Assembly: GCF_003472385.1 (NCBI RefSeq)
Contig: NZ_QRLV01000018.1
Coordinates: 1-22,482 of the forward strand
Reading direction: 5' to 3'
Length of the DNA stretch: 22,482 nucleotides
Source of the DNA: Sutterella sp. AM11-39
GTDB lineage: Bacteria; Pseudomonadota; Gammaproteobacteria; Burkholderiales; Burkholderiaceae_F
Each line of letters starts with the position of its first letter. Position 1 is the stretch's first letter. The translations under genes and the position numbers were made by a program. The notes under the pieces are model-generated. The model did not search any database. It was not told where the DNA came from and saw only the letters and a program-made list of their open reading frames with translations. Of this stretch, positions 7,562 to 15,696 are shown in pieces.

Positions 7562-9436
7562 ATGAGTGAAGAACTGCAACGGGAGCCGACGGCACCGCGA
7601 AAGATTCAGGAGCTTTCCGATCGGCTGATCAGCCAGATTGCTGCGGGCGAAGTGATCGAGCGTCCGGCTTCAGTCGTCAAGGAACTGGTTGAGAACTCTC
7701 TAGACGCCGGTGCAACGGATGTTGAGATTCGTCTGGAAGAGGGCGGCATCAAGCGTATCGTTGTCGCCGACAACGGCTGCGGGATTCCAAAGGAAGACCT
7801 GCCGTTGGCCCTTAAGCGTCACGCCACAAGCAAAATCCGAACGCTTACCGACCTTGAGAGCGTTGCAAGTTTCGGCTTCCGAGGCGAAGCGCTGGCGTCC
7901 ATTGATTCGGTGGCCGACGTGACGATCACAAGTCGCACGGCCGAGGCCGAGGAAGCCTGGGCCATCAGCCGCGACGGTATCGTTCCTGCGGCCGGCCAAA
8001 AGGGTACCCGCATAGAAGTAAAGGACCTCTTTTATCTGACGCCTGCCCGACGCAAGTTCTTAAAATCGGCTGCCACCGAAACCGCGCATATTTTGGCGCA
8101 GGTCGAGCGTATGGCCTTGGCAAACCCTTCAGTGCGCTTTCGCGTGTTTACGAATGCTCGGGCAAGCCTTCATCTGCCGGCTCAACCCACGGCCGAACGC
8201 GTTTTTGCCGTGATGCCTGCGGAGTTCAAGGACGCTTGCCGCTCCCTTGAGGCCGATGCGCCCGGCCTGCATCTCGAAGGCTGGGTAGGGTTGCCCACGG
8301 CCGCCCGCAGTCGGGCCGACAAGCAGTTTTTCTTCGTAAACGGTCGCTTCATACGTGATCGCGTCCTTCAGCATGCCGTCAAGACGGCTTATGCCGATGT
8401 GTTGCACGTACAGGCCCAGCCGATGTTCGTGCTCTCGCTTTCGATCAACCCGTCTCGCGTTGACGTCAATGTTCATCCGCAAAAAAGCGAAGTGCGTTTC
8501 CGCGACAGTCAGTTGGTGCACAGTTTTGTCTCTTCGGCCATCATGCGCACGATTGCGCATGGAGCCGGCGATCAGGCTCCCGTTTCCATGCATGAGAGCC
8601 AGCCGGATGAACCGATACAAGCTCGGCCGATTCCGGCCGCAATGCCTCCGCGCCCGACGGGCGGCACCTTTGCATCGGGCGGACACTTTGAGAGGTCCGC
8701 ATCTTCGAGCGTTGCCCCCAAGCCTCTGACCGAACAACAGTGGCTCAATCTGTACGGTGGTTCGCATACGTCGCCGTCTTCCGTGAGTTCGAATCCCTCG
8801 CCTTCCTCCAAACCGAGTTTTGCCGATCTCCTGTCGCAGGCGACAGCCCACAACCAGCCGTTGGGCAGGCCGATTGCACAGATTGCGGGTATCTATGTTC
8901 TTGCGGAAAACAGTCAGGGGCTTGTGATCGTCGACATGCACGCCGCGCACGAACGCGTGACCTACGAAAAGCTCAAAGCAACTTCGGTCGGCACGGACAT
9001 CACGCAGCTGTTGGTGCCGACGGTCTTTAAGGTAAGCGATGAGACCATGGCGCTTTTTGAGGAGCACAAGGAGAAGTTTGCTCCCTTGGGACTGGAAGTG
9101 ACGGCGGCCGGTGAAAACTCGTTGACGTTGAGGGCGCTGCCGGCGATTCTTGCGCGCGGCAAGTTTGATGCGGCGGATCTGGTGACGCACCTGCTGGAAG
9201 ATTTTGCCCGCTTCGGTGATTCGGCTCTGACCGAACAGCTTCGAAACGAATGCCTTGCCACCATGGCTTGTCACGGTTCGGTGCGTGCCCATCGCGAATT
9301 GACACTGCAGGAAATGGATGCGCTTCTGCGCGAGATGGAACGTACCGATCGCGCCGATCAGTGCAATCACGGTCGCCCGACCTGGACGCAATTGACGCTT
9401 GCCGACCTCGACAAGCTTTTTATGCGAGGCAAGTGA
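7562..9436 (+). CDS. mutL: DNA mismatch repair protein MutL (endonuclease-type)
   Basis: This 624-residue protein couples MutS mismatch recognition to strand removal. The GHKL ATPase domain shows [10 protein letters not shown] (44-53), DNGCGIP (70-76), RHATSKI (86-92) and [10 protein letters not shown] from 105. A Ser/Pro-rich linker of about 80 residues follows, rich in SSPSSV-type sequence. The C-terminal domain contains [12 protein letters not shown] (D458, E464), then ACHGSVRAH and QCNHGRPTW (C601 region). These correspond to the DQHAxxE, ACR and CPHGRP endonuclease motifs found in MutL of bacteria lacking MutH and absent from E. coli MutL. The gene overlaps miaA by one base (TGATG), so the two are translationally coupled. 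The ATG at 7562 lacks a strong ribosome-binding site. Confidence 0.96.
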   Translation: MSEELQREPTAPRKIQELSDRLISQIAAGEVIERPASVVKELVENSLDAGATDVEIRLEEGGIKRIVVADNGCGIPKEDLPLALKRHATSKIRTLTDLESVASFGFRGEALASIDSVADVTITSRTAEAEEAWAISRDGIVPAAGQKGTRIEVKDLFYLTPARRKFLKSAATETAHILAQVERMALANPSVRFRVFTNARASLHLPAQPTAERVFAVMPAEFKDACRSLEADAPGLHLEGWVGLPTAARSRADKQFFFVNGRFIRDRVLQHAVKTAYADVLHVQAQPMFVLSLSINPSRVDVNVHPQKSEVRFRDSQLVHSFVSSAIMRTIAHGAGDQAPVSMHESQPDEPIQARPIPAAMPPRPTGGTFASGGHFERSASSSVAPKPLTEQQWLNLYGGSHTSPSSVSSNPSPSSKPSFADLLSQATAHNQPLGRPIAQIAGIYVLAENSQGLVIVDMHAAHERVTYEKLKATSVGTDITQLLVPTVFKVSDETMALFEEHKEKFAPLGLEVTAAGENSLTLRALPAILARGKFDAADLVTHLLEDFARFGDSALTEQLRNECLATMACHGSVRAHRELTLQEMDALLREMERTDRADQCNHGRPTWTQLTLADLDKLFMRGK

Positions 9437-10374
9437 TGAGCGAAAAACCTCGAGCTCTGATGCTTCTCGGTCCTACGGCTTGCGGCAAGACCGCCGTTTC
9501 GCTGATGTTGGCCCGTGAGTTTGCTGCGGAAATCATTTCCGTCGATTCGGCTCTGATCTATCGTGGTATGGATATCGGCACCGCCAAACCCACTAAGGAA
9601 GAACAAGGCGGAGTGCCGCATCATCTGATCGATATCCTTGATATTGAAGAAAGCTACAGCGCCGCTGCATTTGCCGAAGATGCCGAGCGGCTCATCGGAG
9701 AGATCTCGGGGCGCAGTCGTTACCCTCTGTTGGTGGGCGGCACGATGTTGTATGCCAAAGCCCTGAGAGAGGGGATGGATGAAAGCCCGGCAACGGATCC
9801 TTCGGTTCGAGAACGTATCACGGCGCTGGGCGAGGAGCTCGGGTGGCCAGCCATGCACGAACGGCTGGCTCAGGTTGATCCCGTGACAGCCGCGCGTCTT
9901 GCTCCCAACGATCGACAGCGCATCGGACGCGCTCTGGAGGTGTTTGAGATCACCGGAAAGCCGCTCTCGAGTTTGCATACCGGAGCCAAGCGTTACGATC
10001 CCACGCTTGCCGTGGCGGCACTTTTCCCGCAGGATCGAGCCAAACTGCACGAGATGATCGGCAAGCGCTTTGATGCCATGGTCAAGGCCGGTTTTCTTGA
10101 CGAGGTTCGCACGCTCATGGCACGTCCCGGATTTGATGAAAATCTGCCGTCCATGCGCGCCGTCGGATATCGTCAGGCGATTGCGCACCTCAAGGGGGAG
10201 ATCGATTTCAATCAGTTCCTCGAAAGCGGCAAGGCGGCGACGCGTCAGCTCGCCAAGCGTCAGATCACGTGGTTGCGCTCCATGCTCGGTGTGGTGACGT
10301 TTGATCCTTATGAAACGCCTTTGACAACCATTAAGGACAAGCTGCGTCAGATGGCGGATCCGAATCTGGATTAA
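9436..10374 (+). CDS. miaA: tRNA dimethylallyltransferase MiaA
   Basis: This 312-residue enzyme transfers dimethylallyl from DMAPP to N6 of A37 in tRNAs that read UNN codons. The P-loop is LGPTACGKT (11-19). [18 protein letters not shown] carries the conserved catalytic Asp, followed by [22 protein letters not shown] is the DMAPP-site segment, and the C-terminal half has [31 protein letters not shown] and [12 protein letters not shown]. The length is typical. The ATG shares its A with the mutL stop codon and has a GAGG about 7 bp upstream. The mutL-miaA order is common in proteobacteria; here the next gene is not hfq but a LarE-like gene. Confidence 0.95.
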   Translation: MSEKPRALMLLGPTACGKTAVSLMLAREFAAEIISVDSALIYRGMDIGTAKPTKEEQGGVPHHLIDILDIEESYSAAAFAEDAERLIGEISGRSRYPLLVGGTMLYAKALREGMDESPATDPSVRERITALGEELGWPAMHERLAQVDPVTAARLAPNDRQRIGRALEVFEITGKPLSSLHTGAKRYDPTLAVAALFPQDRAKLHEMIGKRFDAMVKAGFLDEVRTLMARPGFDENLPSMRAVGYRQAIAHLKGEIDFNQFLESGKAATRQLAKRQITWLRSMLGVVTFDPYETPLTTIKDKLRQMADPNLD

Positions 10375-10436
10375 GTTGACATCTGATCGCTGGAAAATGA
10401 TCGGTTTTGTGCTTAATTGAGTGTAAAAGCAGGAAA

Positions 10437-11285
10437 ATGGCTGTCAATATGATTCAAAACGAAGAAATCGAACGCGCGTTACAGCGTCTGCGAAACGTGC
10501 TCAAAAACACGGCCGAGAACAATCGTCTTTGCATTGCATATTCCGGCGGACTGGACAGTCGGTTCCTGGCTTTTTTTGCTTCCAAATGCGGGTTGGAAGT
10601 TGAGCTGCTTCACGCGTCTGCCGCACACGTGTCGCCCACGGAGTCTCAGAACGCCGCCGATCGGGCGCAGGCCATGGGCTTGACTGTTCGTGTGGTGCAT
10701 CCGCCTTTGCCGTCACCTGAGGCGTTGGCCGCGGCCGGACGCAACCGTTGTTATGTCTGTAAACGGTCGATCTTTTCGTTTTTGCAAAAGCAATCGCCGG
10801 CACCTTTGTGCGACGGCAGCAACGCCAGCGATGCATTGGTTTTTCGTCCCGGAAGCCGAGCAATAAAGGAGTTGGGGGTGCATACACCCCTGGCCGATGC
10901 AGGTCTCACGAAACCCATGATTCGTGCGGCCGCAGCACGCCTCGGTTTGCCCGATCCTCAGCAACCCGCGCGCCCTTGTCTACTGACGCGCTTTGACTAT
11001 GGCGACGCGCCCGATGCGCGCCGGTTGCGTCTGACGCAGCAAGTCGAAGATTTTCTTTCCGAACTGCCCGAACTGAAAGCGGGGTTTCGTTTGCGTTGGC
11101 TCGGAGATCAGCCATTGCTGCATGTTGCCTCTGCCAACCGTTTCTCATCGGAGGAACTGGGAGGTATTCAGACACGTCTGACAGAAAGTTTTCCGGAACT
11201 TGGCTCGGTACACATTGAGGTGATGGACAACCTCTCCGGTTGGTTTGACCGTCGTCTCAAAGCGGCAATCAACAGCGAAGAGTAG
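10437..11285 (+). CDS. LarE-like ATP-dependent sulfur transferase (PP-loop family)
   Basis: This 282-residue adenine-nucleotide alpha-hydrolase-fold protein carries the PP-loop SGGLDS (36-41), RNRCYVCK with a CxxC (C105, C108), DGSNASD (127-133), RPGSRAIKELGVHTPL and GLTKPMIR, then ARPCLLTRFDYG with C181. The last cysteine aligns with the sacrificial cysteine of LarE, which gives up its sulfur to the nickel-pincer cofactor of lactate racemase. ATG at 10437 is preferred over an upstream TTG (10407), although its AGGA is only about 3 bp away; a second ATG at 10449 is possible. No larB, larC or larA is in the window, so the physiological acceptor is uncertain. A TTGACA at 10376-10381 has no matching -10. 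Confidence 0.8.
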   Translation: MAVNMIQNEEIERALQRLRNVLKNTAENNRLCIAYSGGLDSRFLAFFASKCGLEVELLHASAAHVSPTESQNAADRAQAMGLTVRVVHPPLPSPEALAAAGRNRCYVCKRSIFSFLQKQSPAPLCDGSNASDALVFRPGSRAIKELGVHTPLADAGLTKPMIRAAAARLGLPDPQQPARPCLLTRFDYGDAPDARRLRLTQQVEDFLSELPELKAGFRLRWLGDQPLLHVASANRFSSEELGGIQTRLTESFPELGSVHIEVMDNLSGWFDRRLKAAINSEE

Positions 11286-11534
11286 GGGGCTAATGAATAG
11301 CGTCTGAGACCTGAAATTGTTGTGGTGATAACTTATATCAATGAGTTTCTGCAAATTTATAACTTGAAGAAACTGTACCAAAGTATGCTTGTAAGTATAC
11401 TTAGCTGTTTTTTTGGTACAGTTCTCGCCTTTTTTGGTACAGTCCCGGCCCGTTGATTACAGTTTGGTATAGTTCGGGCGGACTTTGTTGTCTCAGAAAG
11501 TCTCTAAGCTGTTATCGCGGAGATTGTGGAATTT
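11286..11534. other. AT-rich non-coding interval between convergent genes
   Basis: These 249 bp separate the 3' ends of the LarE-like gene and the EamA transporter. There is no credible ORF. The interval holds a repeated GGTACAGT motif (listed separately), a perfect palindrome AAGTATACTT (11393-11402) and a weak GCCCG/CGGGC stem (11448-11479). No convincing terminator was found for either gene. Its AT-rich, motif-dense character looks more like a former promoter/operator region than a simple 3' spacer. Confidence 0.6.
11372..11473. repeat. Four copies of a GGTACAGT motif (three direct, one inverted)
   Basis: ACTGTACC at 11372-11379 is the inverted copy. Direct copies are TTTTTGGTACAGT ending at 11422 and 11443, and TTTGGTATAGT ending at 11473. 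Core start-to-start distances are 43, 21 and 30 bp, about 4, 2 and 3 helical turns. The first two direct copies share more than the core (T-run before, CTCGCC or CCGGCC after). Such phased repeats are typical of operator arrays; MocR/GntR-family regulators bind direct repeats in this way. Each direct copy also resembles an extended -10 (TGG plus TACAGT or TATAGT). Confidence 0.6.
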
Positions 11535-12485
11535 TCAATGCTCCTGAGATCTTTCCGCCTCTCTCAGAATTGATTGCCCCTTTGCCGGCCGATCCGACGT
11601 CACCACAAAGGCGCCGAGCAGCACGAGCAGAAGTGCGGCAGGCTTATCCCATGTGAAGACATCCATGCCGATGAGGATCGCCGTGACCGATGCCACAATC
11701 GGCTGCAGGTTCATGTAGATGCTCACGACCGTAGCACTCACCGTGCGCATGCCGATGGGAATCAGTGTGTAGGTTGCAATGGTGCAAAAGACGATCAGAA
11801 AGGCGATCTCAAGCAAACCGACGTGAAAATCCGTCGCCGTCCACAGAAGTTCATGCTGCCATTGACCGCTTAAAACCCAAACGGGGCACACAAAAACGCA
11901 ACTCGTGGTGAAAATCCACTTCATTTGTGTGATCGGACGGTATTTTTTGCTGATGTCTCCACAAATGACGACATAAGCCGCAAATGCCACGATTGAAACA
12001 GTGGCAAACGCGATGCCGAGTAGGTTGTTGGTCCCGGCGCTGCCGGTTTCAAACGCTGCACGCATGGCCAAAATTGCCGCGCCGAGAATTCCCAACAAAA
12101 TGCCGAATAGCTTTTTGCGCGTGATTTTTTCGCCGAAGAAGATAGCCTGTAGCAGCAACACGACAACCGGTGAGAGCGCCAAAATCAGTGAGAAATACAC
12201 CGGCGTCGTGTACTGCAAACTAAGCGACGTCAGGTATTGAGAAAAAACGAAACCCAGAAAGCCGCCGAGCAAAATGAGCCAGAAATCGCGTTTGTCAATG
12301 CGTTCGCGTTTGGCAAAGAATTGAATTGTCCAGAAAAAGAGCGCAGCACCGACCGCGCGCACTCCGATATAGCCCATCGGACTCAAATAGTTCAGCAGCA
12401 AATCGCGTGTAATCGGAATGTTGACGCCCAGTACGACCTGCGTAAAGATGATCATAAGGTGGCCGAACCACTTGTTCCGCAACAT
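11535..12485 (-). CDS. EamA/DMT-superfamily membrane transporter
   Basis: This 316-residue protein has about ten hydrophobic segments arranged as two EamA repeats, the usual plan of drug/metabolite exporters such as RhaT- and YdcZ-like carriers. Repeat one begins with FTQVVLGVNIPITRDLLLNYLSP and ends with FFGEKITRKKLFGILLGILGAAIL; repeat two ends with GMDVFTWDKPAALLLVLLGAFVV. The start at 12485 has a good GGGAGGAAC upstream; the 6-codon longer GTG start would overlap that site. Substrate cannot be inferred. It stands alone, with a promoter candidate at 12540-12568 and the maf terminator upstream. Some DMT genes are controlled by MocR regulators, but the repeated motif nearby lies at its 3' end, not at its promoter. 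Confidence 0.88.
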   Translation of the reverse strand: MLRNKWFGHLMIIFTQVVLGVNIPITRDLLLNYLSPMGYIGVRAVGAALFFWTIQFFAKRERIDKRDFWLILLGGFLGFVFSQYLTSLSLQYTTPVYFSLILALSPVVVLLLQAIFFGEKITRKKLFGILLGILGAAILAMRAAFETGSAGTNNLLGIAFATVSIVAFAAYVVICGDISKKYRPITQMKWIFTTSCVFVCPVWVLSGQWQHELLWTATDFHVGLLEIAFLIVFCTIATYTLIPIGMRTVSATVVSIYMNLQPIVASVTAILIGMDVFTWDKPAALLLVLLGAFVVTSDRPAKGQSILREAERSQEH

Positions 12486-12539
12486 GTTTTTTGTTCCTCC
12501 CACGGGGAACTCGAGTCTAAAGAACAGGCGCCAGGCGGA

Positions 12540-12568
12540 ATTATCAAAAAGTGCCCAAAACTTGCCAG
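12540..12568 (-). promoter_or_regulatory. Putative promoter for the EamA transporter
   Basis: On the minus strand: CTGGCA (12563-12568), a 17-bp spacer, then GATAAT (12540-12545). It lies about 55 bp upstream of the ATG at 12485, leaving a leader of around 45 nt with a good ribosome-binding site. Confidence 0.5.
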
Positions 12569-12680
12569 ATCCGTTCTCTTCTAGGAGTGATGTTTCGCAT
12601 GGCTGCGGCTCTCTTTTGCCTTTCTAGTCAAACTGACTCGAAATGAGTCGAATTTGCTAAAAAGACGGTCAAAAATAGCT

Positions 12681-12723
12681 AAAAAAACGTCATTACGCTG
12701 GACTAATCGGCGGCGTAGTGACG
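12681..12723 (-). terminator. Rho-independent terminator after maf
   Basis: On the minus strand, CGTCACTACGC pairs with GCGTAATGACG (11 positions, one C-A mismatch) and runs into seven Ts (12681-12687). It starts 14 bp after the maf stop codon, marking the end of the purD-to-maf gene string. Confidence 0.85.
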
Positions 12724-12737
12724 AAAGAAAAGGAAGA

Positions 12738-13379
12738 TTAACGGCCCGTCAATGCGCAGTCCGGCAGGAGTTGCGGCGCGACTTTAGCCAGAAGCTGCGC
12801 CGTTTCGAAGACGGGTAGTCCCATGATGCCCGAGTAGCTACCTTCGATGCGCTCGATGAACAGCCCCGCAAGCCCCTGAACGGCATAGCCGCCGGCTTTG
12901 TCGTATGGTTCATCCGTACGAATATAGGCTTCGATTTGCTTGGACGAGAGTTTTGAGAATGTCACCTGAGAGATACTCACGGCCACGTGCAGCTGTTTGG
13001 ATATTCCATCGCTGACAACCACAGCGGTGCGCACTTCATGGGTACGCCCCGAGAGTTTCTGCATGAAAAGACGAGCCTTCGCGGCATCCTCCGGTTTTCC
13101 CAGTATTTCATCGCCGCAGATCACCACGGTGTCTGCCGCCAACACGGGCAAAGAGATTTTGCCTTCGGCTGCGATGCGGTCCATGGCCTGACGAGCTTTT
13201 TCGCAAGCCGTGCGCACGACGTAGTCCTGAGGGGCTTCGCCGTCGTGTTGTGTTTCATCACCCTCAAAAGCCGTCAGAACGGAAGGGCCCGCGTGGATCA
13301 CTTCAATGTCGGAAATTCCCATGCCGGCGAGAATCTCCCGGCGGCGAGGACTTTTGCTCGCAAGGTACAAAACGGGCAT
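12738..13379 (-). CDS. maf: Maf-family nucleoside triphosphate pyrophosphatase
   Basis: This 213-residue house-cleaning enzyme hydrolyses non-canonical or excess NTPs (typically dTTP/UTP in the YhdE-type subgroup) to the monophosphate and pyrophosphate. LASKSPRRREIL (6-17) is the N-terminal phosphate-binding signature. VLAADTVVICGDEILGKP holds the catalytic Asp. DEPYDKAGGYAVQGLAG and ERIEGSYSGIMGLP complete the Maf fold. The DKAGGYAVQG form fits the YhdE/MafA branch. The ATG at 13379 lies 3 bp after the rlmH stop codon, so the two are almost certainly cotranscribed and translationally linked. It is the last gene of the string and is followed by a strong terminator. Confidence 0.94.
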   Translation of the reverse strand: MPVLYLASKSPRRREILAGMGISDIEVIHAGPSVLTAFEGDETQHDGEAPQDYVVRTACEKARQAMDRIAAEGKISLPVLAADTVVICGDEILGKPEDAAKARLFMQKLSGRTHEVRTAVVVSDGISKQLHVAVSISQVTFSKLSSKQIEAYIRTDEPYDKAGGYAVQGLAGLFIERIEGSYSGIMGLPVFETAQLLAKVAPQLLPDCALTGR

Positions 13380-13382
13380 GGT

Positions 13383-13853
13383 TCAAACGCGGTGATAGGG
13401 GTGATTGGCAAGAATCGACCAGGCGCGATAGATCTGCTCGGTCAGCAGAACTCGGGCAAACGCGTGCGGTAGCGTCATCGAAGACAGCCGCAGCATCATG
13501 CGCGATTTGGCTTTGAGCGCCGGATCGAGACCGTCGGCGCCGCCGATGATGAAAGTGACGCCGCAACCCTCGTTTTTCCAGGCGGAAATCTTTTTAGAGA
13601 AGTCGACCGTGGTCATGTCGCGGCCGTGTTCGTCCATGGCAACCAGGATGTCGCCCGCAGGAACGGCGCGTTCGATGCGTTCAGCCTCCGCAGCCATGAC
13701 TTGAGCGACGGGCTTGCCGCCGGTGCGTGCTTCGGCTTTGACTTCTTTCACGATGACCGTAAAGTCGCGGGGAAAGCGAGCCAGATAATCGTCAACAGCG
13801 GTCTGAGCCCAAGCCGGGAGCTTTTGCCCCACGGCTACGATGGTGATGTGCAT
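13383..13853 (-). CDS. rlmH: 23S rRNA (pseudouridine-1915-N3)-methyltransferase RlmH
   Basis: This 156-residue SPOUT methyltransferase modifies pseudouridine 1915 in helix 69 of 23S rRNA on the 70S ribosome. The protein begins MHITIVAVGQKLPAW. It contains the SAM-site sequence IIGGADGLDP and ends with LSSMTLPHAFARVLLTEQ followed by IYRAWSILANHPYHRV, the highly conserved C-terminus that completes the knot and binds substrate. The length matches E. coli RlmH (155). It sits 9 bp after rsfS and 3 bp before maf. Confidence 0.97.
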   Translation of the reverse strand: MHITIVAVGQKLPAWAQTAVDDYLARFPRDFTVIVKEVKAEARTGGKPVAQVMAAEAERIERAVPAGDILVAMDEHGRDMTTVDFSKKISAWKNEGCGVTFIIGGADGLDPALKAKSRMMLRLSSMTLPHAFARVLLTEQIYRAWSILANHPYHRV

Positions 13854-13862
13854 GGTCGGGAA

Positions 13863-14258
13863 TTACTGAGCGGTTTCGGGCGCGTGGGCGCTTTTTTCAG
13901 CCAGCGAGTCGAGATAGGCCGAAATGTCGAGCGTCTCAGGTCCCCAGAGTTCTTCGAGGTTGTAGTAGGAGCGCATGGCGGGCTGCATGCAGTGGACGAC
14001 GACTTCGCCGCAGTCCACAAGCACCCATTCGCCGGTGTCGCTGCCTTCGAGACCGCTCACCTTGCCGCCGGCTTCACGCACGGCACGCGAAACGGACATG
14101 CCGAGTGCGCGCGTCTGGCGGTTGCTCGTGCCCGAGCAGACCACCACGCGGGTAAAGGCGCTCGTCTTGCCGGTGGTGTCGAACACCACGATGTCCTTGG
14201 CTTTAACGTCGTCAAGGGCGTTGACGATGACGTTCAAAAGTTCTTCCGTGTTGAGCAT
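13863..14258 (-). CDS. rsfS: Ribosomal silencing factor RsfS
   Basis: This 131-residue protein binds L14 (uL14) on the 50S subunit and blocks subunit joining during starvation. Family features are the start MLNTEELLNVIVNALDD, DIVVFDTTGKTSAFTRVVVC (22-41), GTSNRQTRAL and the C-terminal EWVLVDCGEVVVHCMQ, followed by the aromatic RSYYNLEELWG. The tail after residue 118 (SLAEKSAHAPETAQ) is variable in the family. It lies between nadD and rlmH, a frequent arrangement in bacteria, with 48 bp separating it from nadD. Confidence 0.96.
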   Translation of the reverse strand: MLNTEELLNVIVNALDDVKAKDIVVFDTTGKTSAFTRVVVCSGTSNRQTRALGMSVSRAVREAGGKVSGLEGSDTGEWVLVDCGEVVVHCMQPAMRSYYNLEELWGPETLDISAYLDSLAEKSAHAPETAQ

Positions 14259-14306
14259 GTTTTCCTTTTTTAATAGCTAAGGGCCGCTTTCGGCGTCCCG
14301 AAAAAA

Positions 14307-14954
14307 TCAATAAGCATTGTGTTGCGCAATCAAGCGTGCCACAGATGTCGGCAGCCACGTATCGAGTGCCTTGAAGGCTTCGGAGCGAGGCCGAGTCGCA
14401 AAAAGCGCGCGGATCTTCGTTGAGCTGGCCGCGTGCGCCGCAATGTCAAAGGTCGTAAAGCGACCGGCGGGTGCAAGCGTCAGTTCATGCGGAACAACCC
14501 GGCGCTCGGCAACGAAGGCGGCCACGTCAGGTGCGGGTTCCTTCATTTGCTCTTCGCGCGTGCACACGGCGACGCTCACAAAATCAAAGAGATCCTGCCA
14601 GCAGCGCCAAGTGTGGAAATTCTCCCATTGATCGGCGCCGATGAGCAAGACAAGCGGCATCGCAGGCCCGTAGTCTTCGCGCAGACTGCGCACCGTATCA
14701 ATCGTGTACGTGGCCCCCGTGCGCTCGAGCTCTTTGGTGCAGACCGCAAGCGATTCGTTCTTGCCGATTGCCGCGCGCAACATCTCCAGGCGAAGCGACA
14801 CGGGTGTGGCGACCGATTTTTGCCAGGGGCGAGGCGCGAGCACGAAATCGACGCGCTGCAGACGCAGGGATTGAAGAGCTCCGCGAGCGACGGCCAAATG
14901 CCCGTTGTGGACGGGATCGAAACTGCCGCCCAAAAGTCCGATGCCTCGACGCAT
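14307..14954 (-). CDS. nadD: Nicotinate-nucleotide adenylyltransferase NadD
   Basis: This nucleotidyltransferase joins ATP and nicotinate mononucleotide to make deamido-NAD in NAD synthesis. LLGGSFDPVHNGHL carries the HxGH motif near the N-terminus. ATYTIDTV and LLIGADQWENFHTW form the substrate pocket, and AASSTKIRAL is the second ATP-binding motif (SSTxIR). I place the start at 14954 (215 residues, MRRGIGLLGGS) because it matches the family N-terminus and has GGA upstream. An ATG four codons earlier (14966) is possible but lacks a ribosome-binding site. The gene is upstream of rsfS in the same string. Confidence 0.94.
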   Translation of the reverse strand: MRRGIGLLGGSFDPVHNGHLAVARGALQSLRLQRVDFVLAPRPWQKSVATPVSLRLEMLRAAIGKNESLAVCTKELERTGATYTIDTVRSLREDYGPAMPLVLLIGADQWENFHTWRCWQDLFDFVSVAVCTREEQMKEPAPDVAAFVAERRVVPHELTLAPAGRFTTFDIAAHAASSTKIRALFATRPRSEAFKALDTWLPTSVARLIAQHNAY

Positions 14955-14993
14955 AGGAAATTCCATCCGAAGGCTGCCGACCGATACGCCGAA

Positions 14994-15605
14994 TCAACGC
15001 GTCAGCTGCGTGGTGAAGACTTCGCGCACTTTGTCGCCGACTTCATGCGCACCGACCCAAACGTATTCCGTGTAGTTTTCGCCGTCGTAGGAGTAGTTGC
15101 GGCGCGAGACCCAGAAGTACCAGCCTTCGTCGTCATGCGCGCTCGCCGGGCCGATGTCGGTGGCGATCTCTCGCACGGTCATGCCGCTTTGAATGCGCGA
15201 AAGGTACACCGGTTCGAAGTGGGCGGTAAGACGTCCGCAGTTCTTGGGAGACTCGAAGGTGCCCGGCGACATCTGCACTTCCGTGACGGTTTCTTGGCCC
15301 GTGGCGATGAACCAGAGTCGAAGCGGCGTATCGCCGTTTTTGGCCTGAGCGCAGACCCAGCGGCGGCCATCGTCTTCCGAGTGAATGCGCGACTGCACAA
15401 TGGCGGCGACGTCGCTGATGCGCGACTGCTCGAGCACCACTACGGTGTCGCCAAGCAGCACGGGAGTGGCGGGCGACACGGTATAGGTGCTGCGGGCGTG
15501 CAACAACGTGCTCGGATAGCCGAAAGGTTCGTCCGAAGCCGAGGCTGGCGCGGCAAGACCCGTGAGCATCGCGGCCGACAGGGCAAGTGTTGTTGTAATG
15601 CGCAT
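14994..15605 (-). CDS. Small exported protein of unknown function, possibly BamE-like fold
   Basis: I do not recognise this 203-residue protein. It starts with a clear Sec signal peptide: MRIT, a hydrophobic run LALSAAMLTGLAAP, and a probable cleavage after ASA (residue 23). There is no lipobox cysteine. The mature part has two cysteines (C85, C123) that could form a disulfide, and several aromatic residues near the end (GWYFWVSRRNYSYDGENYTE). The segment SRIQSGMTVREIATDIGP followed by a WYFW strand recalls the BamE/SmpA-type fold, but this is a hint only. The open frame extends to 15857 into purD; the signal peptide decides the shorter start. It occupies the place between purD and nadD where many Burkholderiales have hemF. 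Confidence 0.75.
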   Translation of the reverse strand: MRITTTLALSAAMLTGLAAPASASDEPFGYPSTLLHARSTYTVSPATPVLLGDTVVVLEQSRISDVAAIVQSRIHSEDDGRRWVCAQAKNGDTPLRLWFIATGQETVTEVQMSPGTFESPKNCGRLTAHFEPVYLSRIQSGMTVREIATDIGPASAHDDEGWYFWVSRRNYSYDGENYTEYVWVGAHEVGDKVREVFTTQLTR

Positions 15606-15696
15606 CAATTCGTGAAGTCGGTTGGTCGGTAACGGGTTTATGCGAAAGACATCGGCAGAGTCGGAATTCTCCGCCGACGTCGTTCGTTTGATGAAC

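Noticed and set aside
8129..9391. 420-codon minus-strand frame opposite mutL
   Set aside because: Antisense shadow; composition is His/Arg-rich with no motif.
10376..10404. Promoter for the LarE-like gene from a perfect TTGACA
   Set aside because: No hexamer resembling TATAAT lies 16-18 bp downstream.
14433..15632. 399-codon plus-strand frame opposite nadD and the exported protein
   Set aside because: It spans two real minus-strand genes and shows no protein-like features.
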